Source: Myrica gale
Lineage: Eukaryota; Streptophyta; Magnoliopsida; Fagales; Myricaceae
NCBI GenBank assembly: GCA_963930655.1
Contig: OZ005600.1
Span: 1,615,501 to 1,679,500 of the forward strand
Direction: 5' to 3'
DNA: 64,000 nt
Shown: positions 49,568-62,913 of the stretch, piece by piece
Numbering within the stretch: the stretch's first letter is position 1
Layout of the letters: every line of letters starts with the position of its first letter
Notes under the pieces: generated by a model
Seen by the model: the letters and a program-made list of their open reading frames with translations, nothing else
The model's database searches: none
Told to the model about the DNA's origin: nothing
Made by a program: the position numbers and the translations under genes

Positions 49568-51988
49568 TTACAATACCTTAATACCTTTGTCGTCTATGAT
49601 TCCAGGGTGGTTGTCAAGGAGTGTAACTAGTGATCTGGTTTTCCTGTTCCGTACCCTGCCTGCTTCTCTCAACAACTCTGCTAACCTCCGCCTCTCTTCA
49701 TCCACATCAGGATTGGCTGTTCCAAGCTTCTCTTCTCTCATGCCAACTAGATATTCCAAAATCCCAATGGCATCATCCAGCCTGTACAATCATATGTTGG
49801 AAGGACTAAAGATGTTATTAACAAGTATAGATAAAGAGAAATAGTTTGTAAAGAACGTATACTCCGCAACATGCTGTGTGGATAACTTTAAGGAAACAAT
49901 AACCAATTACATGAACCGGAGGGAGAAGATCAGAGCTGACGGAAAAATCACCAAAAACTCACATAAATCACACTGCTACAATCTAACGAAAGAATTGTAC
50001 CTGCCCAATGCATCATAAATTCCAGCAAGATTGCTATACACTCCTAATGTATCCGGGTGATACGGCCCATATTCCTTTTCCAAAATACTCCTTGCTTCTT
50101 CAAAAAGATCTGCAGCCTCATTTATGGCAAAACGCTGCACACAGACAAGTCCCATTTGGTTAAGAGCAATCCCAAATAGTGCAGATCTCTTCTCTCCACT
50201 TGCCCGGAACTTCGAAATGGCACTTTCCAGTGTGTTGTAAGAGTCAGAGTAGCTCCCCATCATATAATACATGACCCCCATCTGGGCCTCAATTCCAGCA
50301 ATTGTATTTTGTTGCCCCGGGGTCTCACCAAATAATTTCAAAGCCTTCTTAAGTAGCTTGAGTGCCTGCTCCAATTCATTCACAGATTGATAGATAGCAG
50401 AAACATCAATAAGACCACTGGCAATCTCTTCTGATGGAATCCCAGGACTAGGCTTACCATAGATTCGAAGTGCATTCTCGCAGTAGGATTTGGATTCCTT
50501 GAACTTTCCTACCTTATGGTATAAGTCAGCTAGACGGACAAAAACTGAAGCAACTGCTGGATGATTATCTCCTTTTGCTGATTTTAAGATCGTGAGAGCT
50601 TTCTGATAAGAAAAGACTGCTTCATCATACCGAGCCAAGGAGAGATAGGCATCTCCAATGCTGCAATCAATTGAAGCGACATCTATTTCCTGGCCATTGG
50701 CTGCCATGGCCATGCTTGCTAAAACATAGTGCTCAAGGGCACCTTCATAATCTCCCTTTGCATCACAGATAAGTCCCATGAGCCTCCTATCTGCCACTTC
50801 TTCAAGAGAAGCAGGAGATCCATTCTCCCTGTGGATGTCAAGAGCCATCTGACAAAGCTTTTCTGCCTCATCAAACTGCAATGCTTGAACATGGGCCTCA
50901 GCTATATAGCGACATGTCTCACCAAATCGAGGGTCTGTTTCTCCTAATACTTGCCTTTGAATTTCAAGACCTGCTGTATAAAGCAGTATTGAATTCTCAA
51001 TATGACCAAGCATTGCGTAAGTATCACCTAATTGCATGCATCCAGCAAACTTAGCTAGTGCATGACTTTCTCCGTCTTCTATCACCGGTATGTCAATTGA
51101 GCGCTCAAGAACTGGAATTGCCTCATTGTATTGGCCTAAGCTGCAGTATATTGCTGCCAAAACATGCAAACACATGACCAGCTCCAAGCCAGGCTCCCCA
51201 TTTGCACATAGCTCAAAGGACTTCAATGCCCGAAGAGCCAACTCAAGAGCTTTCTGAGGATTTTCACCAGAAGAAATCATGTCCCTAGTTTGTTTAAGCA
51301 AGAACGGGCCAAGGTCTGGGTTATCAAGTCCTGCCACAAGAGGATCCTTGATCCCATTCTGAAATTTTGCTCCAAGGAAAGCAACACTTCTCTGCTTTTT
51401 CATGCCAAAAACTGCATTCTCTTTTCTTGAATTCTTCTCATGCCTCTTATCAACTGGAGGCCTCTCATGAGAAGATTTACTCTTCGGACTTGATTTTGCT
51501 GATCCTCCAGGGTCCAACTGCAAGCGAGAAAGCTGCCTAGGACCCAAAGGTTGGATCTTAGCCTTAGTTATGGACATTTTAGCAGCAGACCCGTTTACTT
51601 TCTCAGGGGTCAAGCCAACTCTATCACCTCCATCCATATTTTCTATGAGCACCTCCTTTGTTACCTCAAATTCCTCACTACCTCCAACAAGATGACGCAA
51701 TTCTGAATCAATCCTGGATTCCCATCCATATGACACAAAGCTAGCCCTCGAGGGTGACTGATCAGAGCTCTGCATCTCACACACATTTTGATACAGGTGA
51801 TCGATAGAGGTGTCGATCACACCATCAATAGCCAGATCAATGGAGTCACTTTGAGGACTTTGTGAACTCAATGGACTTGTTGGAGAGCCTCGCTGAGCAA
51901 AGCTCTCTTTATGCGATGTGTGGCTTCCACTGGATTCATCCTCTACCACATGGTCCCCATTCAATTCTTCCATAGCTAATCCAGGCAT
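49568..51988 (-). CDS. KLCR2: Kinesin light chain-related TPR protein (KLCR/CMU)
   Basis: Two coding exons on the minus strand, 51988-50001 and 49781-49568, give 733 residues. The first 190 or so residues are acidic then basic and disordered (SSPKSKSSHERPPVDKRHEK). TPR repeats follow from about residue 230 to 690, with typical helices such as ALAKFAGCMQLGDTYAMLG, RYDEAVFSYQKALTILKSAK and HPDTLGVYSNLAGIYDALGR. The basic C-terminus is RVRNRKTRSLVTLLDNHPG. Plant KLCR/CMU proteins decorate cortical microtubules and help keep them in place against the force of moving cellulose synthase complexes. The start is ATG 51988-51986; a GTG precedes it in frame but is not used. Symbol KLCR2 follows neighbourhood (GDSL and exonuclease homologues adjacent in Arabidopsis); KLCR1/3 cannot be excluded from sequence alone. 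Confidence 0.93.
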
Positions 51989-52003
51989 CACACTGTGTAT
52001 GAG

Positions 52004-52716
52004 CTAGTAAAATAAATCAGAAAAGAAAACAGTTGTCAGATGGAAACAATAAAACTAGACTTATGCATTAGTTACCGAATGCAGAACACCTTCCAATTGT
52101 AGCTGTGCATTAATAACAACCTATCCTGTTTAATTATGCTACGAACAGCAACACTAATGTACATGATGCTGACTTTTGTAGCATAATCAAATCGGTAATT
52201 CAAATTATGTCATACTCGGATATTTCAAGCAAAGAAACTGACGAAAAGTGCAAACTAAGAACACATAAAATCTATAGCTCGGAAACCCCTGTCTCAAGTC
52301 TCCCATCTGCACATCACAGATTCTTCAATTAAGTATCCCAACAATCCGAATAACATAACCTGCTATACGATGCATGAGAAATCATATGCAAACAGCCACC
52401 TAGACATCGAACTCTTATAGCCAAAATGGACAGAACAAACAAAACTAGGAAAGGAAAACACATTAAGTCAAATCAAACTTACAGATAGATGTCCTTGGAC
52501 TTGTATATCATCAAGGATTCAAACAGCCCCACTCTCCCTCCCGGGCCAAAAAAAAACACAAGATATAAACTATATAAGAGCATACCTCGAATGTGGAGCC
52601 AAGAAAAATAAGGCGAAGAGGTTTCGACTTTTCAAGCTCTCTGGGTGTTATGTACAGCAAGATAGAGGAGAGTTATGGGAAGGTGATATGTCTCTGACTC
52701 TGAATGCTTATATACG
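52004..52716 (-). promoter_or_regulatory. KLCR leader exon, leader intron and TATA box
   Basis: On the minus strand a TATA-like GTATATAAGC lies near 52716-52707. A CT-rich leader exon ends at a donor TCGAG|GTATG (52586/52585). An acceptor TTACTAG ends at 52004, sixteen bases before the start codon. A leader intron of about 580 bases is therefore likely. Confidence 0.5.
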
Positions 52717-52719
52717 AGA

Positions 52720-54379
52720 GATGTACGTGGAATTAGGAGTGAAGGGAGAGGACAATATGGGTTTTTAGAACTCGTAGATTCTTAGAGATAATATATGTAT
52801 AGGTGTGGGGTTGCAGAGAGTCGGAATGCTGAAGCAATGAAGAAGGCGACCTCTCTCCCACCACAGCCCCGACTCCTCGCTGCCTCAAAGGAATAAAATT
52901 AACAAGTGAATAACAAAATAGATAACATTCGCTTCTGTCTTGTGTATGTATCTTTTACCCGTGATCGGTGATGCATCAGGTTGGCGTCGGGCGGGCTTAA
53001 CGGCTTCTCAACGCCAAACGGACGTGCGGAAAATCATGACCAGTTGACAGCGCTTTGTTCCCTTGAGAATTTCAGCGAATCTATTGTTTGTTCCCCCTTT
53101 TTCTTTACCACGTGGCAAAAGAAGGTAGCGGCTATATTTTTGCTGTACCGTAATGATTGGAATGCCTTTGCGAGGTCCCACGTGGGCCACATCCAGCCGT
53201 ATGGGCTGTTTGGGCCCTGCTTTTCTTTGTTATTCAATCTGAGTAGGCCCTCTATAGACGGATTTGTGGGCCCAAATAAAGATAACGGGCCCACACGTCA
53301 CGGATAAATCTCGGTTCGGCTTCCTTTGTTTTTTCCCCTTCAAAGCGGGTTACATGTCGACAATAATATCCAAGCTTCCACTACCTAAATTTTGGCGTGT
53401 AGACAATTTGACGCAGTACCATTTAACTTTAGGTACAGAAATTGATAGAAATATTCTTATTCGTCCCACAATTTTTTTTATTTATCATTTTGGCCCTCCC
53501 TTTATATTACTGTAAACAGTTATTTTCACGCCATCTCCTGATCTGATTAAGATAGATCCTAATGTGGATTAACCTCCAAGACAACGAGGGATGTGAATAA
53601 TTTTTTTAAAATTAATATAATTAATTCCTTGTTAACTTGTCGCTTTTACCACCAACTAGTAAACGGACTACCCGGCCCATCCAATTGTTTACCAATATGG
53701 GCTCATCCGCAGTAAATTGGGGTGTTTGTTTGTGGAAATATTGAGATTTTGAAAATTTTGAGTATTGAGATTTGTGAAAAAGTATAATATTTTATGAAAA
53801 AGTGAGGAGAGATAAGATTTAATTGAATATTATAATATTATTTTATAATTTAATGAGGAGAGAGATTATTTTATAATTGTTTAGAAATATTGAGGGGTGG
53901 AAATATTGGGAAACAAACGCCCCAAAATATCTTAAATATAACAAAATACTTATATTTATTGAACATTAATACAGAGAAAATCCATTAGGGTCATTAAATA
54001 TTCCAGAAAAAAACAAAAAACAACAGTATATTAATCAATCCCCTTTAGATTAACGAAGGGTTGATGACAGGAAGACATGACAGCATTAATGTGTATATTT
54101 GGGAGTAATATTAATATATATATTGCTAACTACAGTATATTCTGACGGTGCAACCTCCTTCCTAACTAGTGGTTAGGACGACGACTTAAAATAAATTTGA
54201 GAATTTTTAGTTAGCCAGTAGGGGTTTGAGTTGAAACGAAGGATTATAGCATGCTCTAAGCAATATTGACGGGGTCTTGCGAGGATTAATGAAGCTGCAT
54301 TTATGGATCTGGTACACAATTATTGAGCAAATTAATTAATTTTGCAGTACTTACAGATCATATCATATAGGATCAAACA
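52720..54379. other. Intergenic DNA with a probable PIF/Harbinger-like MITE
   Basis: No gene is recognised. At 53719-53923 the ends GGGGTGTTTGTTT and AAACAAACGCCCC are near-perfect inverted repeats, resembling small PIF/Harbinger-type elements; a clean target duplication is not visible. Confidence 0.5.
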
Positions 54380-54387
54380 CGTAGACC

Positions 54388-55922
54388 CAGTGGCGGAGCC
54401 AGAAACCCAATTAATGGGGGGCAAACTCTTAAGGAAAAATGAAAAAAAAAATTTACTTAAGGCAAAATGTCTTAACACTATAAATATAAAAAATTAAGGA
54501 CTAAAAATACTAAAACAAATTGAATTACACGTACGGTACTATTTGCTGATACTGAAATGTGACATTAAAGATTAAATTCTTGTTGTTCAAGATACCAATA
54601 GAGCACCAACTAATCGCACAAACAAAATATTTATATATATATTCTTTGTAAAACAAAACACATAAATGAAACAAAGTATTTTCAGCAATATAACTTTTTA
54701 CTTCCATAAATGAAGTACTTACTTTTGTTGCCAGAAAGGATGTGCCCTATGCTCAAAAGAAAACATAACACATAAATGAGAAAAATAAACGATTACTGTG
54801 TTTCTATTATTCTTGAAAGAAACAATAGCAAAACGAAGCATATTGGAAAAAAAAGTCAAAGGATCTAAAGTTCAAAAAGAATCCAAGTTCCAAGGGCATA
54901 AAGATACTTCTCACCCTTGCTATAGCTGTTTTTTAGTGTGACAGCACTATTGAACACGAGCTTCTCAGGAGTTGAATCTCTATCAACAATAAAATAACCC
55001 GAAATTGCAAGGTGGAATACATACTTGGTAAATGATAATAGAAAAAAATTTGGACAAAAAGTTCAATTTTAACATCCAAATAACTATTCTACTCCCCTTA
55101 CAAAATGAGAAAACAAAAAAATCGTAGTTCAAAATGTTCATTACCAGGCTAAATTAATGGCTAAAATTTTGAAGAAATATATCTATAACTTGATCCAAAC
55201 GTCACAAATTACAATGGAAAAAAAGTTCAACCTTTAGAGAAAGACAATTAAAAACAAGTTAATCTCATGAGCTATGAAAAATCAGACCTAAACAAACAAA
55301 AGAGAGATGAAAAGGAGTCTTACCTCAACTTTGGATTTTCATAAAATGTGGAGAAGTCAGACATGTAAAATTAGATGATGATAGTGACAATAAAATGATA
55401 TAACCAATGATTCTCTAGTAGGTAAAGATAGACACGCAACACACTTGAATAATTGAATTATTACTTATCCAACAAGAGCACACCACCCCTTTTCACAGCA
55501 TTTGTGATATCCAAATTCTCAACCAAGTCCAACATAAAAGGCAAAAGAACAAAGAAAAGCAGCGATTTCAAGGATTACAACACACAACGATTATCAGGAC
55601 TCAGGAGAAGTATAGGAAATATTCGTCGCAAAATTCACGACAACGTCAACAAGTTAATGTAGGATTTCAAGTTTTGACACAAATAAATATCTCTTTCTTT
55701 TAGTTTGATTTTGAGGTACTAAGCTGCTTAGGCCTTAATTAAGGGGGGCGGGTTGATTCATCTAGGCAGGCAAGGGGGGCAAGTTTAATTTTTAGTTGGC
55801 CAAGGAGGGCAGACATAATAAAAAAAATAAAAAAATAAAAAAACTCCATGTAAAAAAAATTGTTGGGGGGAGCCAACCGGGGCAATGGCCCCGGTTCGCC
55901 CCCCCCCCTCCCTCCGCCTATG
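54388..55922. mobile_element. hAT-type element, non-autonomous, 1.5 kb
   Basis: A perfect 8-bp target duplication cgtagacc flanks it (54380-54387 and 55923-55930). The ends CAGTGGCGGAG and, reverse complemented, CATAGGCGGAG match at 9 of 11 positions. The interior is AT-rich with no recognisable transposase domain; the right end contains GC-rich and poly-C tracts. Confidence 0.85.
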
Positions 55923-55930
55923 CGTAGACC

Positions 55931-58900
55931 TAATGATGGTTAGTTTTTCTTGCATAACAAATTTAATGAGTAGGTGAGCCATATGCATTATACTCTCATG
56001 ACAGGGAATCTAAAATTGATAGGCCAACCAAATATATATATACATACACATGCTTGAAATGGTCTTCGACTTCCGCGGACCTGTCTCGTCTCCAACAGCA
56101 ACTGGAAGACAAATGCACCGCACACCAGATTTTGAAAAAAAAAACAGAGACCTATATGAAAAAGATGCTGTCGCTCCTTCTTTAGACCGTATTGATCTAT
56201 TTCAGAAACTATATAATACTGCTAAGATATGCATTGGCTATTTATCTCCTCTCTTTTTTTCAGCGGTGGGATTCATTTCTTTACCTTATTCTGCTAATTT
56301 ACATCATCATTATCACGAGATAAACAAGTATTTAATGGAGGCTTAGGCAGCGTTTTGAGGCCTATGATCTCTCAGTTGTCGTCAAAGGAAAGGAAAAAAT
56401 ATATTATATCTGGATGTAAAAAATATTGCTATAGCTAGTACTGGACTGCATGTGGATGACAGCACAAGAAAATTAGAAAGAGCCACAAAGTACATAATAT
56501 ACATACACACACAAAGAATACGAAGGACTAAATTAATGATTACGTATACTTTCTCATTAATTAATCTCAACACAATCACATATTAATCTAAATCCAATCA
56601 ATATTTTTAGATTAACGTGATGTATATAATATCAAATATTAGATTAACATTGAGAGTAACTAGTGTTGTTATAAGCGGGTTCGGTTACTATGCTGAAGCT
56701 TATGAATTGATACTGAGGGTGCAGATGGACGATGGTGATTACATTTTCAAAATCTAATGTCCCATAACACGTCACCTCAATTAATGAATTTGACGGACAA
56801 ATTTGATCCGATTCGACCCGTTTTGCTACTGACCCACGAATTGACCCGATTCGAACTCTCTCTTTTTCATTGGAATTTTCTTCGCATGTCTCCCAGCTTC
56901 CTAGACCAGCTCAGTCCCCCCACGGCCATCGCGTCCAGCCTCCCCAGCTCCCCATCGCCCACTGTTGAAAACTGTCAAAAAAGGTACCAATTATTTGATT
57001 AATGCTTCACCTATTTTGTGACCTGATTTCGTTCAGTGGATTATAGTTATGATATAGAGGTACGTGACACTGCAAATTGATATGATAATATTAAGTCCTA
57101 CAGGCGGTGGTCTTGATTTGACTGTTTTTTTTGTCCGAATGTAAACTCTACCTATTTTGTGTTGCAATTTATAGATGGACCAAAGTCTAAATTCTGAGAG
57201 TGAGGGGTTTCTTGTGTGATTTGAAAACCCAACTCACTTCCACTGAATGCACCCAGGGCCTGATCTTGGCAAGTTGTGAGAGGTTACTTTAACTGAAATA
57301 TTCTGGAAGAGAAAATGGCAGCACTAAGGAGAAAACTGAAAATTCTTCGAAAAGGGTAAGATGAATTGCTGCTGTCACTGCAGTGAGTGGAATTTGGCAG
57401 CACTTGAAACTAGGCACTTGATGTGCACAACAAGAAAAAATAAAAACGCTAGAGCTTTGTTTTTTAGAACTGAATACAAAAGGGTCACAGACTTAGCAGC
57501 ACTTGAAACTAGGACAACGGCTTCATACCAATAGTTGAAAATTGTTGAACTCCAAAATGAGGAACATTAAGAGGTAATTTGGTAAGGAGAGCTCCGAACT
57601 GTTGTAACTAAATTTGCTGCTTGTTCTAATTTTTTTTTTGCAAGCTCTGTGATAATTGGTAATGAAGTCAAGTCTATCACACGTCCAGAATTTTCTGTTT
57701 GCCTTGCTCCTGGTTGGGGTTTGCAGGGGAGCAAGCAAATTGAACTTACATGGTTGCTACAGGATGATTAATATTATTTATTCTATTATGTAAAGAAGGA
57801 ACTTTTGATGGTAAATAAATAAATATATATATGAAAATCTAGCTTCCATTCCAATTTCAAATAAGTACATCCATTGACATAAAAAATAAATGTTCAAATT
57901 GACCATTCCCTTCCACTCCCTTATATATGAAAAATTTGATTGTGCTTATAAGAAATCACAAGTACGTGTAGTACTGGACCCTATTCAGTACATGTGATTC
58001 GCAGTTCTTTTTTCAAAATTTTTTGCATCCAATCAATTTGTTCAAACAACACTCGTGGGATGTTGGAGAGACATTCAAATTTACAGCTGTTTTTTTAGCC
58101 ATTTAAACGGGTCCAATTAGTTCAAAGGTTACAACAGATTAACAATTGGTAGGGTAGTTTTAGTTTCTGGGATTAAAGGAGTAAATTCAATTTCCTATTT
58201 TTATCAACTAGACTAAAATTCCATACTATTTTTAATCGAAGTATGAATGAAATCGTTGTGGGCGAGTGAGCATAAATGCATTGATTTATAACAAAGAAAG
58301 AAAGAATGACAATGCTAGATATAATTATAGTCGTTCTTCCCAAAGAACACATATTATTATTATTGCAACCCTCATGGTTGGTGTTCCTACGCATGCTTCT
58401 ACTGTTGTTATTATAAGTACATCCATTGACACGAGTCTTCTGTACGAAAAAGGAAAGCTCAGATGAAGAATTAAAATGACCACCTATATATCAGCGGAAA
58501 GCAAGCAGGAAGACAATGCGCCCTTCACTGGAACACTTGTTCGTAGAGCGTAAAGCAAGCGAGGAAGACAAAATCTGGATTTTCTAGCTAGGAAGACAAG
58601 ATCTGAGTTTTCCGAATTGTCTTTCTTCGCGGGTCATTTATAACTAAAAGAGTGGGTAAACGAGTCGGACTTGAGTTATAAATTTTAATTGACATGATTA
58701 AATCTGAGTCATTTTCAATTTCAAGAATAAATCTGAGTCATTGCTCAATACCCTTAGCACCATAACCCAACGTATAGTAACCGATCCCGTCTAATCAACG
58801 TACGTGAACACGAGCTGATGAGTCCGCATAAAGTACGTGGAACACTCGCCAGATGGCCAATAACCATTGTAGATCACGAGTCGCCTTGGTCAAGAAACTT

Positions 58901-61346
58901 GTGGTGATAATATTTTTTTTCTGTGGGCACTTGTGGTGAGGAGTCGTGTACAGCCGAAGGTGAAAAGTTGCGATTATATATGATTGGGGAGGAGTACCCG
59001 GAGGAGACTCCTGTTTTTTGCATTTTGTTTTCTTTCTGATGCACGTGCGGCGGCCTAGAAGGAAATAGCGATAAAAGCACAGAATATTGTGCCAGATCTC
59101 TGCATGCTATGGATCAGATCAGAGGGTATCGTTTACCTTTCCAAAAGGTTCTCCGTTTCTAGTCAGTTTGACTTATGATCTTTAAAAAATCACGCTGTTG
59201 ACCAACGTATATCCGAATATCCCATGGGCCAGAGAAAGTTTGATCTTGTGACGATGTCGACCTAAAGTGATTTCACAGTGACCAGGTATTCGAGTTTATA
59301 AGCACAACCACAGGCTTCATGATCGATCTATCTTACCTGTACTGAAAAGGCATGAAATAGTGGAGGAGCTAGAAGAATGTGGGGGGGGGGGGGGGGGGAG
59401 AGCTACAGAATGTTAGTATCATCCTTCATTGGATGCCAGCTTATCACCCATGTCCTTACTGAATTTTATGGACGTCGTGCTAATTGAGGTCGAGTACTGC
59501 ATGCCCTAAAGTCCCAATCGACGTCCATATGCTACGTGGGTAATTAGTAGTGATCACTACAAAAATGGTCAACATGTACGTGATGATCAAGGCCAAAGGG
59601 GCTGACTTCATTGTTGTGGTTGACAACAACAAAGAATGACTAGTGATCGCACTCATCAGTGAGAGGTCAGGTCAGATGCTAAAAAAGTCAACTCAGGCAT
59701 GCACATGGCGATTGAGGTCATTTCACAGTGATGTTTTTGTATTTTAGCTCCTCTCTGACGTTTTACCAATAGCTACTCAAGTTGGAGTAGCTAGCTAGTA
59801 GGAAGAGATCGTTGGAAATGTATTGTTTGATTTGCTGGAAATGTTAATGCTTTAATTAAACTCTCTTGACCGAATTAGCAACTCCTAGTTAGGAAATATT
59901 GGACATCACACTGTGTAGAATTGGATGTATATATAGATCAGTCAGACACATATATCGTACAAAACAGAGAGATCACAAACAAACAATTTTTTTGGGGTGA
60001 AAAAGTATAATGGATCCACACTCAATTCATATATTTCTATTTTTTTTCAATCCTAATAATGAAATTGGGTTTATTTTTTTTACGAATAGAATGCTTTTGA
60101 TGACCCATCTTTTTGTTTCTTTTGATACATTAATTAGTGATAAATTAATTTAGAAAATTTATTGTTTTTTCTTTTAAAACTCTTAGAACTAGAAAACGTT
60201 TTTTGACCCTCTTTCAAGGTATAGGATATATATATATATATATATATGTACTCACTTTCCTCCGACATCATCCCAATCTGCTCTTTTTCTTCCTGATCAT
60301 CAAAAGGAAGCAGCGAATATTACATATATATGTGGACGGTTTTTCTTTAGACCATTTAGATACTATTTCCCTTTTTCCTTTAAAGCTGTATGTGTTCATT
60401 GTGTCTTACGCGTGCGTGTGTGTGAGAGAGAGAGAGAGAGATTTTTTTGGTAACAATGATGAGTTTTATGACGTTTAAGTACTTAAATACAAGGATCAAA
60501 ACTTAAGAATTGATCCCAAACAATAAAAAAAATTGATACTATAAACCATCCTTCATTAATCTCCCACATTCTCACAGGAACCTGAAGTATTAGGTTAATT
60601 TAAGCGTTTGAACTGAAGTGGTGTTTCATGTTGCATGCTATATATATATCAATGGGTAGCTGATTGCGTAATATTGATTCCCCCAGTTGTTTCCCAGTCT
60701 CTCTTGTCCAAAGGCACTTTACTTTGGTTTTTGGTTTGACATCCGGAATAGCGACCTCACTGTTATTGATGATCATGGTACCATGCATGTTTGTGGACCA
60801 GAATCGTTCGTAAAATGTTCTCTTCTTCCCAACTTTTCCTTTCGGTATCCTGATCAAAGCATTAGGGTGGGACCGAATCTGTTGGGTCCCCCTTCCCTAG
60901 TCAAAAATAAGTCTTGCCGACACACGTTTCTCAAGTCAAACAGCCGCCATACCCAAGAGGAGCTGAGGGAGCAGCGGTATATCCTACATGATGCTACGAG
61001 ACAATGGCGATAAGCCTCGATTACAGGAACTGGGATCGTACCACTACCTTCCACCAGTTCATATATAAATCGTTTCAATTTTCCGTCTTGTCAGCTGCTG
61101 TGTTTCTACTTTCTCTTCAAATAAAAGCTTAAAGATAATTACTAATACAATATTCAAGAAACAACTTTTAGGGTTCCTGTGTCTGATAGCCGCAAAGGAA
61201 AAGCAAGAAAAGTATAAAAACCGATATATAAAGTTCATCTCTTTGATAATACACCATAGATTCGTATTTACTGGCCTTTTTGTGTGTTGTGACTATCACT
61301 ATTCGATGGTAATGCATGCTTAGAACGGTGAAAGGCTCAGTACAAG
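55931..61346. other. Long gene-poor intergenic region
   Basis: I see no gene in about 5.4 kb. It contains an 18-base G run at 59381-59398, a (TA)n run near 60224-60247 and a GA run near 60424-60441. Short open frames (for example 56050-56346 and 60600-60857) show no family signature or splice support. Confidence 0.5.
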
Positions 61347-61593
61347 CAGAACCGGCTCAATAAAAAATGAGGCCTAAGGCCATACTTAAAATTAGATCTT
61401 TTATATCAATTTTTTAAAAAATATTTAAAATAAACTTTCAGATATAAAATTACTAATCAAGTGGGCCTAAATCTCATTTTTTTTAATTCATTTGTTCATC
61501 ATGCATTTAAGGGTTTTTTTAAATTTTTATTATTTTTTTCTTTTTCTTTTAAATTATGGGGCCTAAGTTGCCTAAGGGTTGAGCCGGCCCTTG
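61347..61593. mobile_element. hAT MITE, 247 bp
   Basis: A perfect 8-bp duplication agtacaag flanks it (61339-61346 and 61594-61601). The ends are CAGAACCGGCTCAA and, reverse complemented, CAAGGGCCGGCTCAA. Inner sequence (GAGGCCTAAGGCC near the left, GGGGCCTAAGTTG near the right) continues the inverted similarity. No coding capacity. Confidence 0.88.
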
Positions 61594-62049
61594 AGTACAA
61601 GCAGGGTATCCATTGTGCTATACTTTCTAATGCCAAAAAATGGTGCATATATATATGGAAACCAGCCTGATGCAAATTTGTTCATTTATGGATGGTTATC
61701 TCAACCAGAAGAGCTAAAAATAGATAGGGCTAGTGAATACAAGATCAACAGAAGCTTGTATATATATAAGCGCCTGCAATTAAGCTAATTGGATATGTAC
61801 GTAGTACTATTTATTAACCACTTTTCGTCCTAATAATGCTGGACCATTACCAGACAAGTGACAGTTTTAGCATCAGTAGCTATCATGTTCAAGACTCGTT
61901 ACTTTTTTCCCCTTTTGGTAAGTAGATTCTTGTAATGGAATAACTCTCTGTAACTCCCTTACAGATAAAAATATTTCTATGTTTCATGACCATAGAAAAC
62001 GAAGCATTCTTCAATATGATTGGTACTCGCCAGCATCTATGCAATCACC

Positions 62050-62334
62050 GGGTCTGGATCCAGTTCAGACCGTACGAGTCCAGACTTGTCCAGACCGTAC
62101 GAGTCCAGACTTGTCCAGACCCACGGTCTGGATTGAATCCCGACCACATCGGACGACTTTTGCGGCGAGTTTAATTTTAGTGGTCGGAACATAGTGGTCG
62201 GACCACTAAATGTATTGGTCCGACCACTAAAACTAAAAGAACACACGTGAGCCGTCCGATGTGGTCGAGATTCAATCCAGACCGTGGGTCTGGACAGGTC
62301 TGGACCCGCACGGGTCTGGACTGAATCCCGACCC
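62050..62334. mobile_element. Mutator-like MITE, GC-rich arms with internal tandem repeat
   Basis: A perfect 9-bp repeat gcaatcacc flanks it (62041-62049 and 62335-62343). The ends are GGGTCTGGATCCAGTTCAG and, reverse complemented, GGGTCGGGATTCAGTCCAG. The left arm holds two copies of a 25-base unit starting TCCAGACCGTACGAG. It lies about 580 bases upstream of the exonuclease gene start. Confidence 0.85.
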
Positions 62335-62913
62335 GCAATCACCTGCCTATGAAGTCAGTCCAAGGTTTCAAAGCACTGGCATCTATATATGCAATCACAT
62401 GCCTTAATTCTTTCTTTCCATAGCGTGTACAGAGTGTAAGCATGCACTTAGCAGAGTTCTTCTCCGACAAAAATAAAGAAAATGAAAGGTTCTCCGTATA
62501 ACTTTCAATGCGCGCAACTAGATTTCGTCTTTGCAGAAACCATCAAATAAAATGTTACAGGCATCTTTAAATGTTGATCAGCCGCCCCTGGCATCTAAGC
62601 GGAACAAGAGAGAGAGATGAGGGAGAGAGAAAGAGAGCAGAGTCAGGTAGCTAGAGAAATATTCTGGCTGAACGGTGGGCCCCAATTAGCATCTGGATTG
62701 CTACGAATGCTCAATATATGATAGGAAGATCCAAAGAACGCCATCTTTAGAGAAAGAAAATGCCAAAACTGAGTTAACATTAAGGTCATACATTTTTCTT
62801 TCCTATAAATACTCCCTTTTCCTACCTTCTTCCTCAAGTCCTCCCTCCCCTCCAAGTCCTCTTGATTAGTCTGCTTCTCGAGTAGATATCACGGACTTTT
62901 TTTTATAACTATC

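Noticed and set aside
51989..51991. GTG as start of the KLCR protein
   Set aside because: Plant nuclear genes normally start at ATG, and an ATG follows immediately at 51988.
60600..60857. 85-codon minus-strand frame in the gene-poor block
   Set aside because: No motif or homologue recognised and no promoter or splice context.
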